Made by a program: the position numbers and the translations under genes. The notes beneath the pieces were generated by a model. The model made no database searches. It saw only the letters and a program-made list of their open reading frames with translations, and was not told the DNA's origin. From Bifidobacterium breve (GTDB taxonomy: Bacteria > Actinomycetota > Acidimicrobiia > Acidimicrobiales > Ilumatobacteraceae), in the NCBI GenBank assembly GCA_945901725.1, contig CAMDLK010000014.1:1-34695 (forward strand): 34,695 bases of DNA, in the 5' to 3' direction. This document shows, piece by piece, positions 24,074 through 34,053 of the stretch; position 1 is the stretch's first letter, and each line of letters starts with the position of its first letter.

Positions 24074-27000
24074 GGGCAGCCTCCATCACTCGATCCGACG
24101 TTTCTTGTTCTGTCAGACCATCAGCTTTTGCAGACGCCATAACAGAGAGAACCAATTTGTAGTCACGTGGCATTACCTTGCGGAAATGAGTGACTTCAGT
24201 GGCAAAGTCGTTCAAGACTCGCTGTGCAACTGCTGAACCAGTAAATTCGAAGTGGCGCGCAATTGTTGTACGCAACCATTCGGCATCAATGCCTTCGACG
24301 GTCTCAAGTTCCACCATCTCATAGTTCACTTTGCCAGAGAACTCATTCTTCGGGTCATAGACATACGCGATACCGCCGGACATTCCGGCCGCGAAGTTGC
24401 GACCAGTTGCGCCAAGAACAACAACGTTGCCGCCTGTCATGTACTCACAACCATGGTCGCCAACACCTTCAACAACTGCAGTTGCGCCTGAGTTACGAAC
24501 ACAGAAACGCTCGCCCACCATGCCTCGAATAAAGATTTCGCCGCCAGTTGCGCCGTAGCCAATGACGTTGCCAGCAATCACGTTGTCTTCAGCTAAGAAT
24601 GGGGAATCACGATGTGGGTGCAACACGATGCGACCGCCAGAGAGACCCTTACCCAAATAGTCATTGCTGTCACCTTCGAGACGCATGTCGACGCCTGATG
24701 GTACGAATGCTCCGAAACTTTGACCTGCAGAGCCAGTGAAGTTGACAGTGATGGTGCCATCTGGCAAGCCCTCGCCTCCCCACTTCTTTGTGATTTCATA
24801 GCCGAGCATTGTCCCGACAGTGCGGTTCACATTACGAATCGGCAATGAGATGGACACCGGTGTTGCATCAGCCAAAGCTGCCTTCGACAGGGCAATCAAC
24901 TGGTTATCAAGAGCATCTGCCAAACCGTGATCTTGTGCAACAGACATGTACGGAGTTGACGAATACGGATTCTGTGGAACCATGAGCATCGGAGAAATGT
25001 CAAGACCCTGAGCTTTCCAATGGTTCACAGCCTTCTCAGCATCAATGAGTTCTACGTGGCCCACTGCTTCTTTCAGTGTCCGGAAACCAAGTTCAGCCAA
25101 ATACTCACGAACTTCTTCTGCAATGTATTCAAAGAAGTTAATGACAAATTCGGGCTGGCCATTAAACCGCTTGCGCAATTCGGGGTTCTGCGTTGCGATT
25201 CCGACTGGGCAGGTATCCAAGTGGCACGCACGCATCATGATGCAACCGCTCACCACCAGTGGAGCTGTAGCGAAACCGAACTCTTCTGCGCCGAGCAACG
25301 TTGCAATAATGACGTCACGGCCAGTTTTCATTTGGCCATCTGCCTGCACCACAATTCGGTCACGCAGACCGTTCAACATCAGTGTCTGTTGAGCTTCTGC
25401 AAGTCCAAGTTCCCATGGGGCGCCTGCGTGCTTCAACGAAGTCAATGGTGATGCACCAGTTCCTCCGTCATGACCTGAAATCAGCACAACGTCTGCTTTT
25501 GCTTTACTGACACCAGCAGCAACTGTTCCGATTCCGACTTCAGCAACCAACTTCACATGAACGCGCGCCAATGGGTTCGCGTTCTTCAAGTCATGAATGA
25601 GTTGCTTCAAGTCTTCAATGGAATAAATGTCATGGTGAGGAGGCGGACTAATCAGTCCAACTCCAGGAGTTGAGTGACGTGTCTTTGCGACCGCCGGGTT
25701 CACCTTGTAGCCAGGCAACTGTCCACCTTCACCGGGCTTTGCGCCCTGTGCCATTTTGATCTGCAAGTCATCAGCATTCACCAAGTATTCGCTCGTAACA
25801 CCGAAGCGACCAGAGGCCACTTGCTTAATAGAGGAACGCTTTGAATCACCATTCGCCATTACTACGAACCGCTCTGGGTCTTCTCCACCTTCACCAGTGT
25901 TGCTCTTTGCACCCAAACGGTTCATTGCAATTGCAAGGTTCTCGTGTGCCTCAGCAGAGATAGAGCCGTAACTCATCGCACCAGTTGAGAAACGCTTCAC
26001 AATTTCTGACACTGGTTCTACTTCATCGATAGAGATTGACGGACGGTCACCTGTGCGCAGGTGGAATAATCCGCGCAATGTTGCAAGACGCTCAGACTGG
26101 TCATCAACGTCACGTGAGTATTGCTTGAATACGTCGTAACGACCTGCACGAGTTGAGTGCTGCAAGCGGTACACAGTCTCTGGGTTAAAGAGGTGGTACT
26201 CACCTTCGCGCCGCCACTGGTATTCGCCACCCAGTTCAATGCGACGATGCGAACGAAGGTCAGGACGAGTCGGATGCGCTAACGCGTGACGTGTTGCCAC
26301 CTCGGCCGCAATTTCATCAAGACCAATACCACCCAAACGCGACACAGTTCCCGTAAAGAATTCGTTTACCAATTCAGTAGACAAACCAATTGCTTCAAAA
26401 ATCTGAGCACCGGTGTACGAGGCAACTGTTGATACGCCCATCTTTGACATCACCTTCAAGACACCCTTTCCAGATGCCTTGATGTAATTCTTTATCGCCT
26501 TCAACGGATCCATTGACCCGAGCAAGTACATGTCGTTCGAGATGATGTTCTCTACGGTCTCAAATGCAAGGTACGGGTTAATTGCACCAGCACCAAAGCC
26601 AACCAGCAATGCCATGTGGTGCACTTCTCGTGCGTCGCCACATTCAACTACCAAGCCCACTTGCGTACGACGCTTCTCACGAATGAGGTGGTGATGCACT
26701 GCGCTCGTGAGCAGCAACGACGGAATTGGTGCAAACACCTCATCTGAGTTGCGGTCTGACAACACAATGATGCGAGCACCATTAATAATTGCCTCAGTTA
26801 CTTCTGCGCGAACATCATCAAGAGCCGACCGCAAGCCAGCCCCACCATCGGCAACGCGGTACAAACCACTAATCACTACCGCGGCAAGATGTGCGTGCGT
26901 GTTGTCATCATTGATGTGAATGATCTTTGCCAAATCATCGTTGTCAATAATGGGGAAAGGCAGAACAAGTTGACGGCAGCTCTCAGGCCCAGGGACCAAC

Positions 27001-28625
27001 AGGTTTGCTTCAGGCCCAACGCTGGTGCCGATAGCAGTCACCACTTCTTCGCGAATTGCATCAAGCGGCGGATTAGTCACCTGTGCGAATAACTGTTGGA
27101 AGTAATCAAACAACAAGCGGGAGCGATCTGACAAAACAGCTATCGGAGTATCTGTTCCCATGGAACCAAGAGGTTCTGTTCCGGTACGTGCTGTAGGAGC
27201 AAGAATGACCTTGAGTTCTTCTTCTGTGTATCCGAACATTTGTTGACGGCGCATCACGCTGTCATTGCTATGAACCACATGCTCACGAGCCGGCAACGAC
27301 GACAGTTCGGTGAGGCCTTCTGTCAACCACTGCTCGTACGGGTGCTCTGCAGCCAAATCCGCCTTGATCTCTTCGTCGTCAACAATGCGACCCAGTGACG
27401 TGTCAACAAGGAACATCTTTCCTGGTTGCAAACGGCCCTTGCGAATAACTCGCGACGGTTCTATATCAAGAACGCCAGCTTCAGATGCAAGAACAACAAG
27501 GTCGTCGTTCGTAACCCAATAACGACCCGGGCGCAAACCGTTGCGGTCAAGGACTGCACCAATCAATGTGCCATCTGTGAACGCCACGTCTGCTGGACCA
27601 TCCCAAGGTTCCATCAACGAGGAATGGAAGCGATAAAAGGCACGTCGTGCTGGGTCCATGCTGGTGTTGTTTTCCCAAGCCTCTGGAATCATCATCAGCA
27701 ATGCATGTGGCAATGAGCGGCCGGACAGATGCAACAGTTCAAGCACTTCGTCGAAACTTGCAGAGTCGCTCATGTTTGGCGAGCAAATTGGAAATGCACG
27801 CTCGAGACCAGGAATCATGTCGCTATCAAGCAGTGCTTCTCGCGTTGCCATCCAGTTGCGGTTGCCTTGCACTGTGTTGATTTCGCCGTTGTGGGCGATG
27901 TACCGATATGGGTGCGCAAGCGGCCACGATGGGAACGTGTTCGTAGAGAAACGACTGTGCACCATCGCGAGGCACGATTCCATGCGCTCATCCCACAAGT
28001 CAGGAAAGAAATCTCCAAGTTGAGGAGTCGTGAACATGCCCTTGTACACCAACGTGCGCGATGACAGTGATGAAAAGTACGTACGCATGTCGCCAACAAG
28101 TGTGGATTCAATGCGCTTGCGAGGAACGAAGATCTTGCGATCAAGGTCAATACCTTGTGCGCCAGCCGGATCATCAACAAAGAACTGGCGAATGATTGGC
28201 ATCATTGCGCGCGCGGAAGCTCCGAGGCAATCAGGATTAATCGGAACTTCACGCCAACCAAGTGGGCGCAGTCCTTCTTCAGTCATGATTTTCTCAACTG
28301 TGGCAACAGCAGTTGCGGCACGTGCTGGATCAGAAGGTAAGAAAACCAAACCGGCTGCATAGGCGCCAGCTACTGGAAGTGAAAAATCAACGACTGCACG
28401 CAAGAACGCATCAGGGACTTGAATCAAGATTCCTGCACCGTCACCTGTTTCAGCTTCAGCACCTGTTGCGCCACGGTGTTCCATGTTGCACAAAGCAGTG
28501 ATACCAAGCGTCACGATTTCGCGACTACGCACGCCCTTGATGTTTGCCACAAATGACACTCCACACGCGTCGTGTTCGAAACGTGGGTCATACAAGCCGT
28601 GGGCAAGCGGGAAATCTGGGTTCAT
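24066..28625 (-). CDS. gltB: Glutamate synthase large subunit
   Basis: Transfers the amide of glutamine to 2-oxoglutarate, giving two glutamates; the main ammonia-assimilation partner of glutamine synthetase. The 1519-aa chain has the complete domain order: class II glutamine amidotransferase with nucleophile C21 (HDACGVSF, so the first 20 residues are a propeptide), a central domain, the FMN-binding synthase domain ([20 protein letters not shown]), the 3Fe-4S cysteines C1128-X5-C1134-X4-C1139, and a C-terminal GXGXG beta-helix ([17 protein letters not shown]...). The ATG at 28625 has AAGGA 10 nt upstream. The leader before it can form several small hairpins. gltD follows with an 8-base overlap. 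Confidence 0.97.
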   Translation of the reverse strand: MNPDFPLAHGLYDPRFEHDACGVSFVANIKGVRSREIVTLGITALCNMEHRGATGAEAETGDGAGILIQVPDAFLRAVVDFSLPVAGAYAAGLVFLPSDPARAATAVATVEKIMTEEGLRPLGWREVPINPDCLGASARAMMPIIRQFFVDDPAGAQGIDLDRKIFVPRKRIESTLVGDMRTYFSSLSSRTLVYKGMFTTPQLGDFFPDLWDERMESCLAMVHSRFSTNTFPSWPLAHPYRYIAHNGEINTVQGNRNWMATREALLDSDMIPGLERAFPICSPNMSDSASFDEVLELLHLSGRSLPHALLMMIPEAWENNTSMDPARRAFYRFHSSLMEPWDGPADVAFTDGTLIGAVLDRNGLRPGRYWVTNDDLVVLASEAGVLDIEPSRVIRKGRLQPGKMFLVDTSLGRIVDDEEIKADLAAEHPYEQWLTEGLTELSSLPAREHVVHSNDSVMRRQQMFGYTEEELKVILAPTARTGTEPLGSMGTDTPIAVLSDRSRLLFDYFQQLFAQVTNPPLDAIREEVVTAIGTSVGPEANLLVPGPESCRQLVLPFPIIDNDDLAKIIHINDDNTHAHLAAVVISGLYRVADGGAGLRSALDDVRAEVTEAIINGARIIVLSDRNSDEVFAPIPSLLLTSAVHHHLIREKRRTQVGLVVECGDAREVHHMALLVGFGAGAINPYLAFETVENIISNDMYLLGSMDPLKAIKNYIKASGKGVLKVMSKMGVSTVASYTGAQIFEAIGLSTELVNEFFTGTVSRLGGIGLDEIAAEVATRHALAHPTRPDLRSHRRIELGGEYQWRREGEYHLFNPETVYRLQHSTRAGRYDVFKQYSRDVDDQSERLATLRGLFHLRTGDRPSISIDEVEPVSEIVKRFSTGAMSYGSISAEAHENLAIAMNRLGAKSNTGEGGEDPERFVVMANGDSKRSSIKQVASGRFGVTSEYLVNADDLQIKMAQGAKPGEGGQLPGYKVNPAVAKTRHSTPGVGLISPPPHHDIYSIEDLKQLIHDLKNANPLARVHVKLVAEVGIGTVAAGVSKAKADVVLISGHDGGTGASPLTSLKHAGAPWELGLAEAQQTLMLNGLRDRIVVQADGQMKTGRDVIIATLLGAEEFGFATAPLVVSGCIMMRACHLDTCPVGIATQNPELRKRFNGQPEFVINFFEYIAEEVREYLAELGFRTLKEAVGHVELIDAEKAVNHWKAQGLDISPMLMVPQNPYSSTPYMSVAQDHGLADALDNQLIALSKAALADATPVSISLPIRNVNRTVGTMLGYEITKKWGGEGLPDGTITVNFTGSAGQSFGAFVPSGVDMRLEGDSNDYLGKGLSGGRIVLHPHRDSPFLAEDNVIAGNVIGYGATGGEIFIRGMVGERFCVRNSGATAVVEGVGDHGCEYMTGGNVVVLGATGRNFAAGMSGGIAYVYDPKNEFSGKVNYEMVELETVEGIDAEWLRTTIARHFEFTGSAVAQRVLNDFATEVTHFRKVMPRDYKLVLSVMASAKADGLTEQETSDRVMEAARG

Positions 28626-28635
28626 AAGCGTTTAG

Positions 28636-28684
28636 TCCTTACAGGAACCGTGCAAGCACGGCGGAGAATCAAAATGTGTTCTCC
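28636..28684 (-). promoter_or_regulatory. Hairpin-rich 5' leader of gltB (candidate RNA control element)
   Basis: Reading the minus strand there are three consecutive inverted repeats: GGAGAA...TTCTCC with a 10-nt loop (28684-28663), CCGTGC-TT-GCACGG (28661-28648) and TCCT-GTA-AGGA (28646-28636). The last contains the AAGGA ribosome-binding site of gltB, so folding could hide it. The first two are within 2-5 bases of each other. I do not recognise a known riboswitch class. Confidence 0.4.
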
Positions 28685-28731
28685 CGGGACAACGCTGGCC
28701 CGAGCAGGGTCAAGACTACCGAGGCAGACGG

Positions 28732-28746
28732 TCCCTCACCAAGGGA
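28732..28746 (-). terminator. Weak hairpin after the crotonase gene
   Basis: Minus-strand TCCCT-TGGTG-AGGGA forms a 5-bp stem with a 5-nt loop, beginning 9 bases after the stop of the crotonase gene. There is no following U tract, so it is at most a weak or Rho-assisted end site. Confidence 0.25.
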
Positions 28747-28754
28747 TTATTGGC

Positions 28755-29573
28755 TTACTTGGCGTCAACGAAGGCTGGAGCGCGCTTTTCGAAGTCGCTC
28801 ATCACTGATTCACGCTGATTATGGCCACCTACAAGGCTGCCAATGATGCGACGCTCGGCTGCGAACTGGGCAGCAGCGAAATCCAAGGTCATGCGATTGA
28901 GCAATTCCTTAGCTCCGCGCACTGCGTCTGGACTGCGCTTACAGATCTCTGCTGCATAGGCAAAGGCGTCTTCACGGGGGGTGTCAGACAAGCGAGTAAC
29001 AACGCCAATCTCATGTGCCTCACGGCCATCGAAGATTCGAGCCGACATAACAATGTCTTTCATGATGTCTGGACGAACAAGACCCTGAAGCAACACTGTG
29101 CCTGCCATGTCAGGTACTAGGCCCCAATAGGTTTCGCGCACGCTGAACTTTGTATCGGGATGAGCGAAACGAATATCTGCACCAAGCGCAATTTGGCAAC
29201 CGCCACCAAGAGCGTGTCCGTGCACTGCTGCAATTACCGGAACTGGCACTTCTTGCCATACCCATGCAGACTGCTGACCAAGGTGCGTGATTCGGCCCTC
29301 TTCCATGTCAGATGCTGATGGTTGCTTCTCTTGTGTACTGCGGTCGCCGCCGCCTGCCATAGCGCCCATTGAGGCAAGGTCAAGACCCGCACAGAACGAA
29401 GCCCCTTCGCCTGACAACACGACAACACGAATCTTCTTGTTTGTCTTTAAGGACTCACCCGCATCAACAATTGCCTGAAACTGCTCGCCGTCAAGGGCAT
29501 TGCGCTTATCAGCACGGTTGAACCGGACATCGGCAATGCCGTCGGATATGGAGATTGTGACTCTGTCGCTCAT
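28755..29573 (-). CDS. Enoyl-CoA hydratase/isomerase family protein (dienoyl-CoA isomerase-like)
   Basis: A 272-aa crotonase-fold protein acting on acyl-CoA thioesters. The oxyanion-hole segments are GASFCAGLDLASM (57-69) and VHGHALGGGCQIALGADIRF (118-136). The active-site acidic residues fit the dienoyl-CoA isomerase pattern rather than hydratase: E147 (SVRETYWGL) and D155 (VPDMAG) correspond to E196 and D204 of rat ECH1, while the position of its D176 is Q127. Hydratase glutamates E144/E164 are absent. Exact reaction is therefore uncertain (isomerase or another crotonase reaction in fatty-acid breakdown). The ATG at 29573 is divergent from the nitroreductase, with 62 bases between starts. 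Confidence 0.85.
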   Translation of the reverse strand: MSDRVTISISDGIADVRFNRADKRNALDGEQFQAIVDAGESLKTNKKIRVVVLSGEGASFCAGLDLASMGAMAGGGDRSTQEKQPSASDMEEGRITHLGQQSAWVWQEVPVPVIAAVHGHALGGGCQIALGADIRFAHPDTKFSVRETYWGLVPDMAGTVLLQGLVRPDIMKDIVMSARIFDGREAHEIGVVTRLSDTPREDAFAYAAEICKRSPDAVRGAKELLNRMTLDFAAAQFAAERRIIGSLVGGHNQRESVMSDFEKRAPAFVDAK

Positions 29574-29635
29574 GGGACAAGTTTGCCATGCCTCGGCTGG
29601 TCATTTGTTATTCAGCGCATGGCAGACTGCAACCT

Positions 29636-30283
29636 ATGCATTTAAACCTTTCAGCCGATGACGTCCTCAAAACAACCCGCAGTGTGCGCAAGCGCCTCGA
29701 CTTCGACAAGCCAGTCGAACGCGCCATTGTTGAAGAGTGCCTCGAGATAGCTCTCCAAGCACCAACCGGATCAAACAGCCAGGGCTGGCATTGGATCATT
29801 GTTGAAGACGCTGCAAAGAAGAAGGCGCTTGCTGACATCTACCGCAAGAACTGGGACCTGTACGCGAACATGCCAGGCCGTAAATTCGAAGCTGGCGACA
29901 CACGCGGTGAACGGATGGATCTTGTGCGTGACTCAGCTGGATATCTCGCCGAGAATTTTGAAAAAGCTCCGATGCTCATGATCCCTTGCATCGATGGCCG
30001 TCTTGACAACTTGCCAGCATTTGCTGGCGCTGGCGCATGGGGTTCATTGCTTCCTGCAGTATGGAGCTTCATGCTTGCATTGCGTGAGCGTGCAATGGGT
30101 TCAGCATGGACCACCATTCACCTCATGAACGACGGTGAAAAAGAAGCAGCAGAACTTCTTGGAATTCCATATGACAAAGTCACACAAGGTGGGCTCTTCC
30201 CTATTGCCTACACAATCGGAACAGATTTCAAGCCTGCTATCCGTGAACCACTCAGCAAGGTTCTTCACTGGGATAAGTGGTAA
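29636..30283 (+). CDS. Nitroreductase family protein
   Basis: A 215-aa flavin-dependent oxidoreductase of the nitroreductase fold. FMN-binding signatures are TTRSVRKRLDFDKPVE (near residue 15), APTGSNSQGWHWIIVED (about 43-59), and GAWGSLLPAVWSFMLALRERAMGSAWTT in the middle; LFPIAYTIG lies before the C-terminus. Natural substrate unknown; members reduce nitro compounds, quinones or activated C=C bonds. The ATG at 29636 is chosen because the residues upstream of it in the open frame (from 29588) are not family-like. It is followed after 4 bases by a second crotonase gene, so the two probably form one transcript, possibly in degradation of unsaturated acyl-CoA or aromatic compounds. Confidence 0.87.
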   Translation: MHLNLSADDVLKTTRSVRKRLDFDKPVERAIVEECLEIALQAPTGSNSQGWHWIIVEDAAKKKALADIYRKNWDLYANMPGRKFEAGDTRGERMDLVRDSAGYLAENFEKAPMLMIPCIDGRLDNLPAFAGAGAWGSLLPAVWSFMLALRERAMGSAWTTIHLMNDGEKEAAELLGIPYDKVTQGGLFPIAYTIGTDFKPAIREPLSKVLHWDKW

Positions 30284-30287
30284 CAAC

Positions 30288-30989
30288 ATGGGCACGTTGG
30301 TCACCTACGCGCTGACCGATGGCGTCGCTGTCATCACGATGGATGACGGTAAAGCAAACGCAATGTCATCTGCTTTACAAGCGGAAATTCATGCTGCTCT
30401 CGATCAGGCTGAATCTGCAGGTGTTCCGGTAGTCCTCACAGGGCGCGCCGGAATACTTTCTGCTGGTTTTGATTTGAAGACTCTTGCCGCAGGCGGTCAA
30501 GGTGCCGTAGACATGTTGAACGGCGGACTCGAGTTAGCAATTCGCCTTCTAGGGTTCCCCACTCCAGTGGTCATTGCCTGCGGAGGCCATGCAATAGCTA
30601 TGGGTGTGTTCATTCTTCTTAGTTCTGATTACCGCATCGGCATCAAGGGCAATTACCGATACACAGCGAACGAAGTGGCAATCGGCATGACAATGCCGTA
30701 TTCCACAATTGAAATTCTTCGTCAACGCGTAACACCTGCGGCTCTGACTCGTTCTGTTCTGTTGGCTGAAGTGTTCACTCCGGACAATGCAGTAGAAACT
30801 GGATTCCTTGACCTTGTTGTTGATGAAGCGGATCTGATGCCGACAGCTATTGCTTTTGCAAAGTCAACAACAGCACTCAACGCCGGAGCACATGCTGCGA
30901 GCAAAAAACGACTTCGCGCCGGTGTTCTTGATGCGATTCGTGAAGGCCTAGTGAAAGACGCTCAGGGCTGGGCGAAACAGTTCGCCTAA
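30288..30989 (+). CDS. Enoyl-CoA hydratase/isomerase family protein (short, 233 aa)
   Basis: A crotonase-fold protein shorter than classical enoyl-CoA hydratase (about 260). It has ITMDDGKANAMSSALQAEI near the N-terminus, the first oxyanion-hole loop GILSAGFDLKTL, and the second GGHAIAMGVFILLSSD, but no glutamate at the usual hydratase position there; an acidic residue appears in ANEVAIGMTMP, as in a subgroup of short crotonase-like proteins. The reaction cannot be assigned. The ATG at 30288 starts 4 bases after the nitroreductase stop; the open frame extends back into that gene out of family. Its stop overlaps the stop of the convergent GntR gene by four bases. Confidence 0.85.
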   Translation: MGTLVTYALTDGVAVITMDDGKANAMSSALQAEIHAALDQAESAGVPVVLTGRAGILSAGFDLKTLAAGGQGAVDMLNGGLELAIRLLGFPTPVVIACGGHAIAMGVFILLSSDYRIGIKGNYRYTANEVAIGMTMPYSTIEILRQRVTPAALTRSVLLAEVFTPDNAVETGFLDLVVDEADLMPTAIAFAKSTTALNAGAHAASKKRLRAGVLDAIREGLVKDAQGWAKQFA

Positions 30990-31717
30990 TCGAGGAGACG
31001 TAAGCCGCTTGGTGCAATTGATTGCTCAACAAACGGCAGGTCAACAACAAATTCTGTTCGGTGAGCAGGAAACACGTGTCGCGATACCAGCACCGTTTTG
31101 CCGTCAACACTTTGTGTGGTTCGTTGACAACGCAACACGGGTGAACCAACCGGGACCTCAAGCAGAGTGGCTTCGTCTTGCGTTGCGGCGTCTGCACCAA
31201 TCGTTTGTGTTGCACCAGCGAACGGAATATCAAGCAGTTCATAAAACGGCGAACGTTCTACATCTGCACGAGACAAATGTTGACCGAGTTCAGCAGCGCA
31301 CCACACCGTGACAATTGCAAATGGTTCACCATCAGCAAGATTGATGCGGCGAACGCGCAACACCTGGGACGTTCCCAAAGCCTGTGCAACATCTGTCGGT
31401 GCCTTTTCGAATGCAAACTCCAAAACCTGTCGTTGCGGTGTCATTCCTGATGCCCGCATTTGATCTTCGATAGTTGCAAGGCGCGCAAGTGGTTGGCGCA
31501 CAGTTTCTCCGGCAACGAACCACCCAAAACCTTGGCGGGCATCTACAAGTCCCATGTCTCGCAACACTTCAAGTGCTTTTCGAATGGTGACGCGGCTAAC
31601 GGAAAACTCTGCCGACATGTCCGATTCACTTGGCAGCAACCGACCTGCGGCATAGGCACCAGACATCACTCGGCCTTTGAGCTCTTCAGCGATTTGGTGA
31701 TAGCGAATTGTGCGCAC
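30986..31717 (-). CDS. GntR-family transcriptional regulator with UTRA effector domain (HutC type)
   Basis: A 243-aa repressor-type regulator. Residues 5-68 are a winged helix-turn-helix (YHQIAEELKGRVMSG, LLPSESDMSAEFSVSRVTIRKALEVLRDMGLV), with recognition helix around 40-50; residues ~90-235 form a UTRA ligand-binding domain (LRVRRINLADGEPFAIV, SPFYELLDI, VLRCQRTTQSVDGKTVLVSRHVFP). The effector is unknown. It is divergent from the aconitase gene and probably controls it, itself, or both; candidate operator repeats lie between them. The start is uncertain: GTG 31717 gives the usual short tail before the helix-turn-helix, while ATGs at 31738 and 31759 add 7 or 14 residues through the AT-rich control region. 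The stop overlaps the crotonase stop by four bases. Confidence 0.88.
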   Translation of the reverse strand: MRTIRYHQIAEELKGRVMSGAYAAGRLLPSESDMSAEFSVSRVTIRKALEVLRDMGLVDARQGFGWFVAGETVRQPLARLATIEDQMRASGMTPQRQVLEFAFEKAPTDVAQALGTSQVLRVRRINLADGEPFAIVTVWCAAELGQHLSRADVERSPFYELLDIPFAGATQTIGADAATQDEATLLEVPVGSPVLRCQRTTQSVDGKTVLVSRHVFPAHRTEFVVDLPFVEQSIAPSGLRLLD

Positions 31718-31737
31718 TTGTATTATAGTTGTATACA
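31718..31737. promoter_or_regulatory. Candidate GntR operator and promoter between the regulator and acn
   Basis: Two direct TTGTAT repeats (31718-31723 and 31729-31734) are one helical turn apart, and TGTAT-N9-ATACA forms an inverted repeat (31719-31737) ending in the palindrome TGTATACA. On the minus strand TATAAT (31727-31722) lies 4 nt from the regulator's GTG. GntR/HutC operators are typically short AT-containing inverted repeats near their own promoter. Binding is inferred. Confidence 0.45.
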
Positions 31738-31773
31738 TCAAGACAAAACGCAAGTACATGTTTCTTGCCCCGT

Positions 31774-31779
31774 GAAAGG
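31774..31779 (+). promoter_or_regulatory. Shine-Dalgarno of acn
   Basis: GAAAGG with a 6-nt spacer to the ATG at 31786. It sets the start and indicates a leadered mRNA of roughly 40-50 nt from the intergenic promoter. Confidence 0.6.
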
Positions 31780-31785
31780 CCCCCT

Positions 31786-34053
31786 ATGACTGTTTCAGCC
31801 GGCACTCCTATTTCTCTCGTGAACGCGGTGTACGCAACGCTTCCTGCAAACGCGGCACTTGGCCGTGAACGCCTTGGTCGACCACTGACATTGGCCGAAA
31901 AGATTCTGATCAACCACCTTGTTGATCCAAAGACACAAGAGATGGAACGCGGTCGCAGTTACGCAGACTTCAACCCAGACCGTGTTGCAATGCAAGATGC
32001 AACCGCACAGATGGCGTTACTGCAATTCATGACTGCTGGCTTGCCACAGACACTTGTGCCATCAACAGTGCATTGCGACCACCTGATTCTTGCAAAGACT
32101 GGCGCAAAGCTTGACCTTCGTGACGCAAACGACGTGAACCGCGAGGTGTACGACTTCTTGCGTTCAGTGAGTGCAAAGTACGGAGTCGGTTTCTGGGGTC
32201 CAGGTAGCGGAATCATTCACCAAGTTGTTCTTGAGCATTACGCATTCCCCGGCGGAATGATGATTGGTACTGACAGCCACACACCGAATGCTGGTGGACT
32301 CGGAATGGTTGCCATTGGTGTTGGTGGAGCAGATGCAGTTGACGTAATGACCGGCTTCCCGTTCAATGTTCGCTGGCCAAAGGTCATCGGCATCAAACTC
32401 ACCGGAACATTGTCCGGCTGGTCTAGCCCTAAAGACGTGATCTTGGAAGTTGCCCGCCTGCTCACCGTTGAAGGCGGAACTGGCGCAATCGTTGAATACT
32501 TCGGTGAAGGCGCAGACAGCATTTCTGCAACGGGAAAAGCCACCATCTGCAACATGGGTGCCGAGATTGGCGCCACGTGTTCAGTATTCGGATACGACGC
32601 AAACATGTCGGCCTATTTGTCAGCTACAGGCCGTGCAGACATTGCAGCAGCTGCAGACAAGGTTGCTTCAGACCTTCGTCCTGATGCTGGTGCGCAATAC
32701 GACCAAGTGGTTGAAATTAATCTTGATGCACTAACACCGCTGATCAACGGCCCTCACTCCCCTGACCGCGCGCACAAAATTGGCGCAAACGGCGTTGGCA
32801 AAGCTGCCCGCGAAAACGACTGGCCACTTGAGGTTTCAGCAACACTCATTGGCTCATGCACAAACTCGTCATACGAAGACATCACACGTGCAGCGTCAAT
32901 TGCTCGTCAAGCTGCAGCAAAGGGATTGAAAGCAAAAGTGGAACTTCTCATCTCACCGGGAAGTGAACAAATTCGCGCGACAATTGAACGCGACGGATTG
33001 CTTGCAGATCTTGAAGCTGTAGGCGCAACAGTTCTTGCCAATGCGTGCGGACCATGCATCGGCCAATGGGAACGCGCAGCTGACAAAACAGCTAAGCCAA
33101 ACAGCATTGTGAACTCGTTTAACCGCAACTTCCCGAAACGTGCCGATGGTTCAGCCAACACACTCTCGTTTGTGACAAGCCCAGACACCGTTATGGCAAT
33201 TGCATTGTCTGGTCGTCTTGACTTTGACCCAAGCGTTGACACCATCACTGCTCCAGATGGCACTCAAGTGAAACTTGATGCACCACGTGGTGACATTCTT
33301 CCTGCAAATGGTTACAACGAAGGTGAAGACACTTTCACTGCTCCACCAGAAGACGGAAGCGGCGTCACCGTTGCTGTTAGCCCTACAAGCGATCGGTTGC
33401 AGTTGCTTCAGCCATTCGGTGCATGGAACGGCAAGGACTACATCGGACTTCCCGTGCTGATGAAGGCACAAGGCAAGTGCACCACCGACCATATTTCCGC
33501 AGCCGGTAAGTGGCTCACATACCGCGGCCACCTTGAGAACATCTCTGGCAACTTGTTCATTGGTGCAGTCAACGCATTTGGTGGCGCAGTAGGCGAAGGT
33601 CTTGACACAATTGATGGTTCACGTCGTAGTTACCCAGACATCGCAAAGCACTACGGAGAATCCGGCGTGCAATGGTGTGCAATTGGTGACCAGAACTACG
33701 GCGAAGGATCATCACGCGAACATGCCGCGATGGAACCTCGCTTCCGTGGTGGCGTTGTCATCTTTGCTCGTTCATTTGCTCGAATTCACGAGACCAACTT
33801 GAAGAAGCAAGGTCTTGTTCCCTTGACATTCGCTGATCCGAAGACATATGACCTCATCGAAGAAACTGATCGCATCAATGTGCATAACCTGCCACCAGTG
33901 CCTGATCAGCCAGTGAAGTGCTCGATCACAAAAGCCGATGGCACCACAGTTGAGTTCGAAGCGAAGCACACCTTTAGCCCAGAGCAAGTGGAATGGTTCA
34001 AAGCTGGTTCAGCATTGAACATCGTTCGTGCAAAAGTTGCTGCTCAGAAATAA
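31786..34053 (+). CDS. acn: Aconitate hydratase, mitochondrial-type
   Basis: TCA-cycle enzyme that isomerises citrate to isocitrate through cis-aconitate, with a 4Fe-4S cluster. At 755 aa it resembles mitochondrial aconitase, not the ~900-aa AcnA/IRP type common in mycobacteria and Streptomyces. Visible: RPDRVAMQDATAQMALLQFM-like stretch NPDRVAMQDATAQMALLQF (63-81), PSTVHCDHL, GTDSHTPNAGGLGM (161-174), cluster cysteines C358 (GSCTNSS), C421 and C424 (ACGPCIGQW), and the swivel domain with KCTTDHISAAGKW and GSSREHAAMEPRFRGG (substrate serine in SSREHAA). The ATG at 31786 has GAAAGG 6 nt upstream; longer frames run into the regulator's control region. Its TAA stop abuts the stop of the opposite-strand acyltransferase. 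Confidence 0.95.
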   Translation: MTVSAGTPISLVNAVYATLPANAALGRERLGRPLTLAEKILINHLVDPKTQEMERGRSYADFNPDRVAMQDATAQMALLQFMTAGLPQTLVPSTVHCDHLILAKTGAKLDLRDANDVNREVYDFLRSVSAKYGVGFWGPGSGIIHQVVLEHYAFPGGMMIGTDSHTPNAGGLGMVAIGVGGADAVDVMTGFPFNVRWPKVIGIKLTGTLSGWSSPKDVILEVARLLTVEGGTGAIVEYFGEGADSISATGKATICNMGAEIGATCSVFGYDANMSAYLSATGRADIAAAADKVASDLRPDAGAQYDQVVEINLDALTPLINGPHSPDRAHKIGANGVGKAARENDWPLEVSATLIGSCTNSSYEDITRAASIARQAAAKGLKAKVELLISPGSEQIRATIERDGLLADLEAVGATVLANACGPCIGQWERAADKTAKPNSIVNSFNRNFPKRADGSANTLSFVTSPDTVMAIALSGRLDFDPSVDTITAPDGTQVKLDAPRGDILPANGYNEGEDTFTAPPEDGSGVTVAVSPTSDRLQLLQPFGAWNGKDYIGLPVLMKAQGKCTTDHISAAGKWLTYRGHLENISGNLFIGAVNAFGGAVGEGLDTIDGSRRSYPDIAKHYGESGVQWCAIGDQNYGEGSSREHAAMEPRFRGGVVIFARSFARIHETNLKKQGLVPLTFADPKTYDLIEETDRINVHNLPPVPDQPVKCSITKADGTTVEFEAKHTFSPEQVEWFKAGSALNIVRAKVAAQK

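Noticed and set aside
28626-28754. Known riboswitch or T-box upstream of gltB
   Set aside because: No T-box sequence, glutamine-riboswitch core or other recognised motif could be found; only simple hairpins remain.
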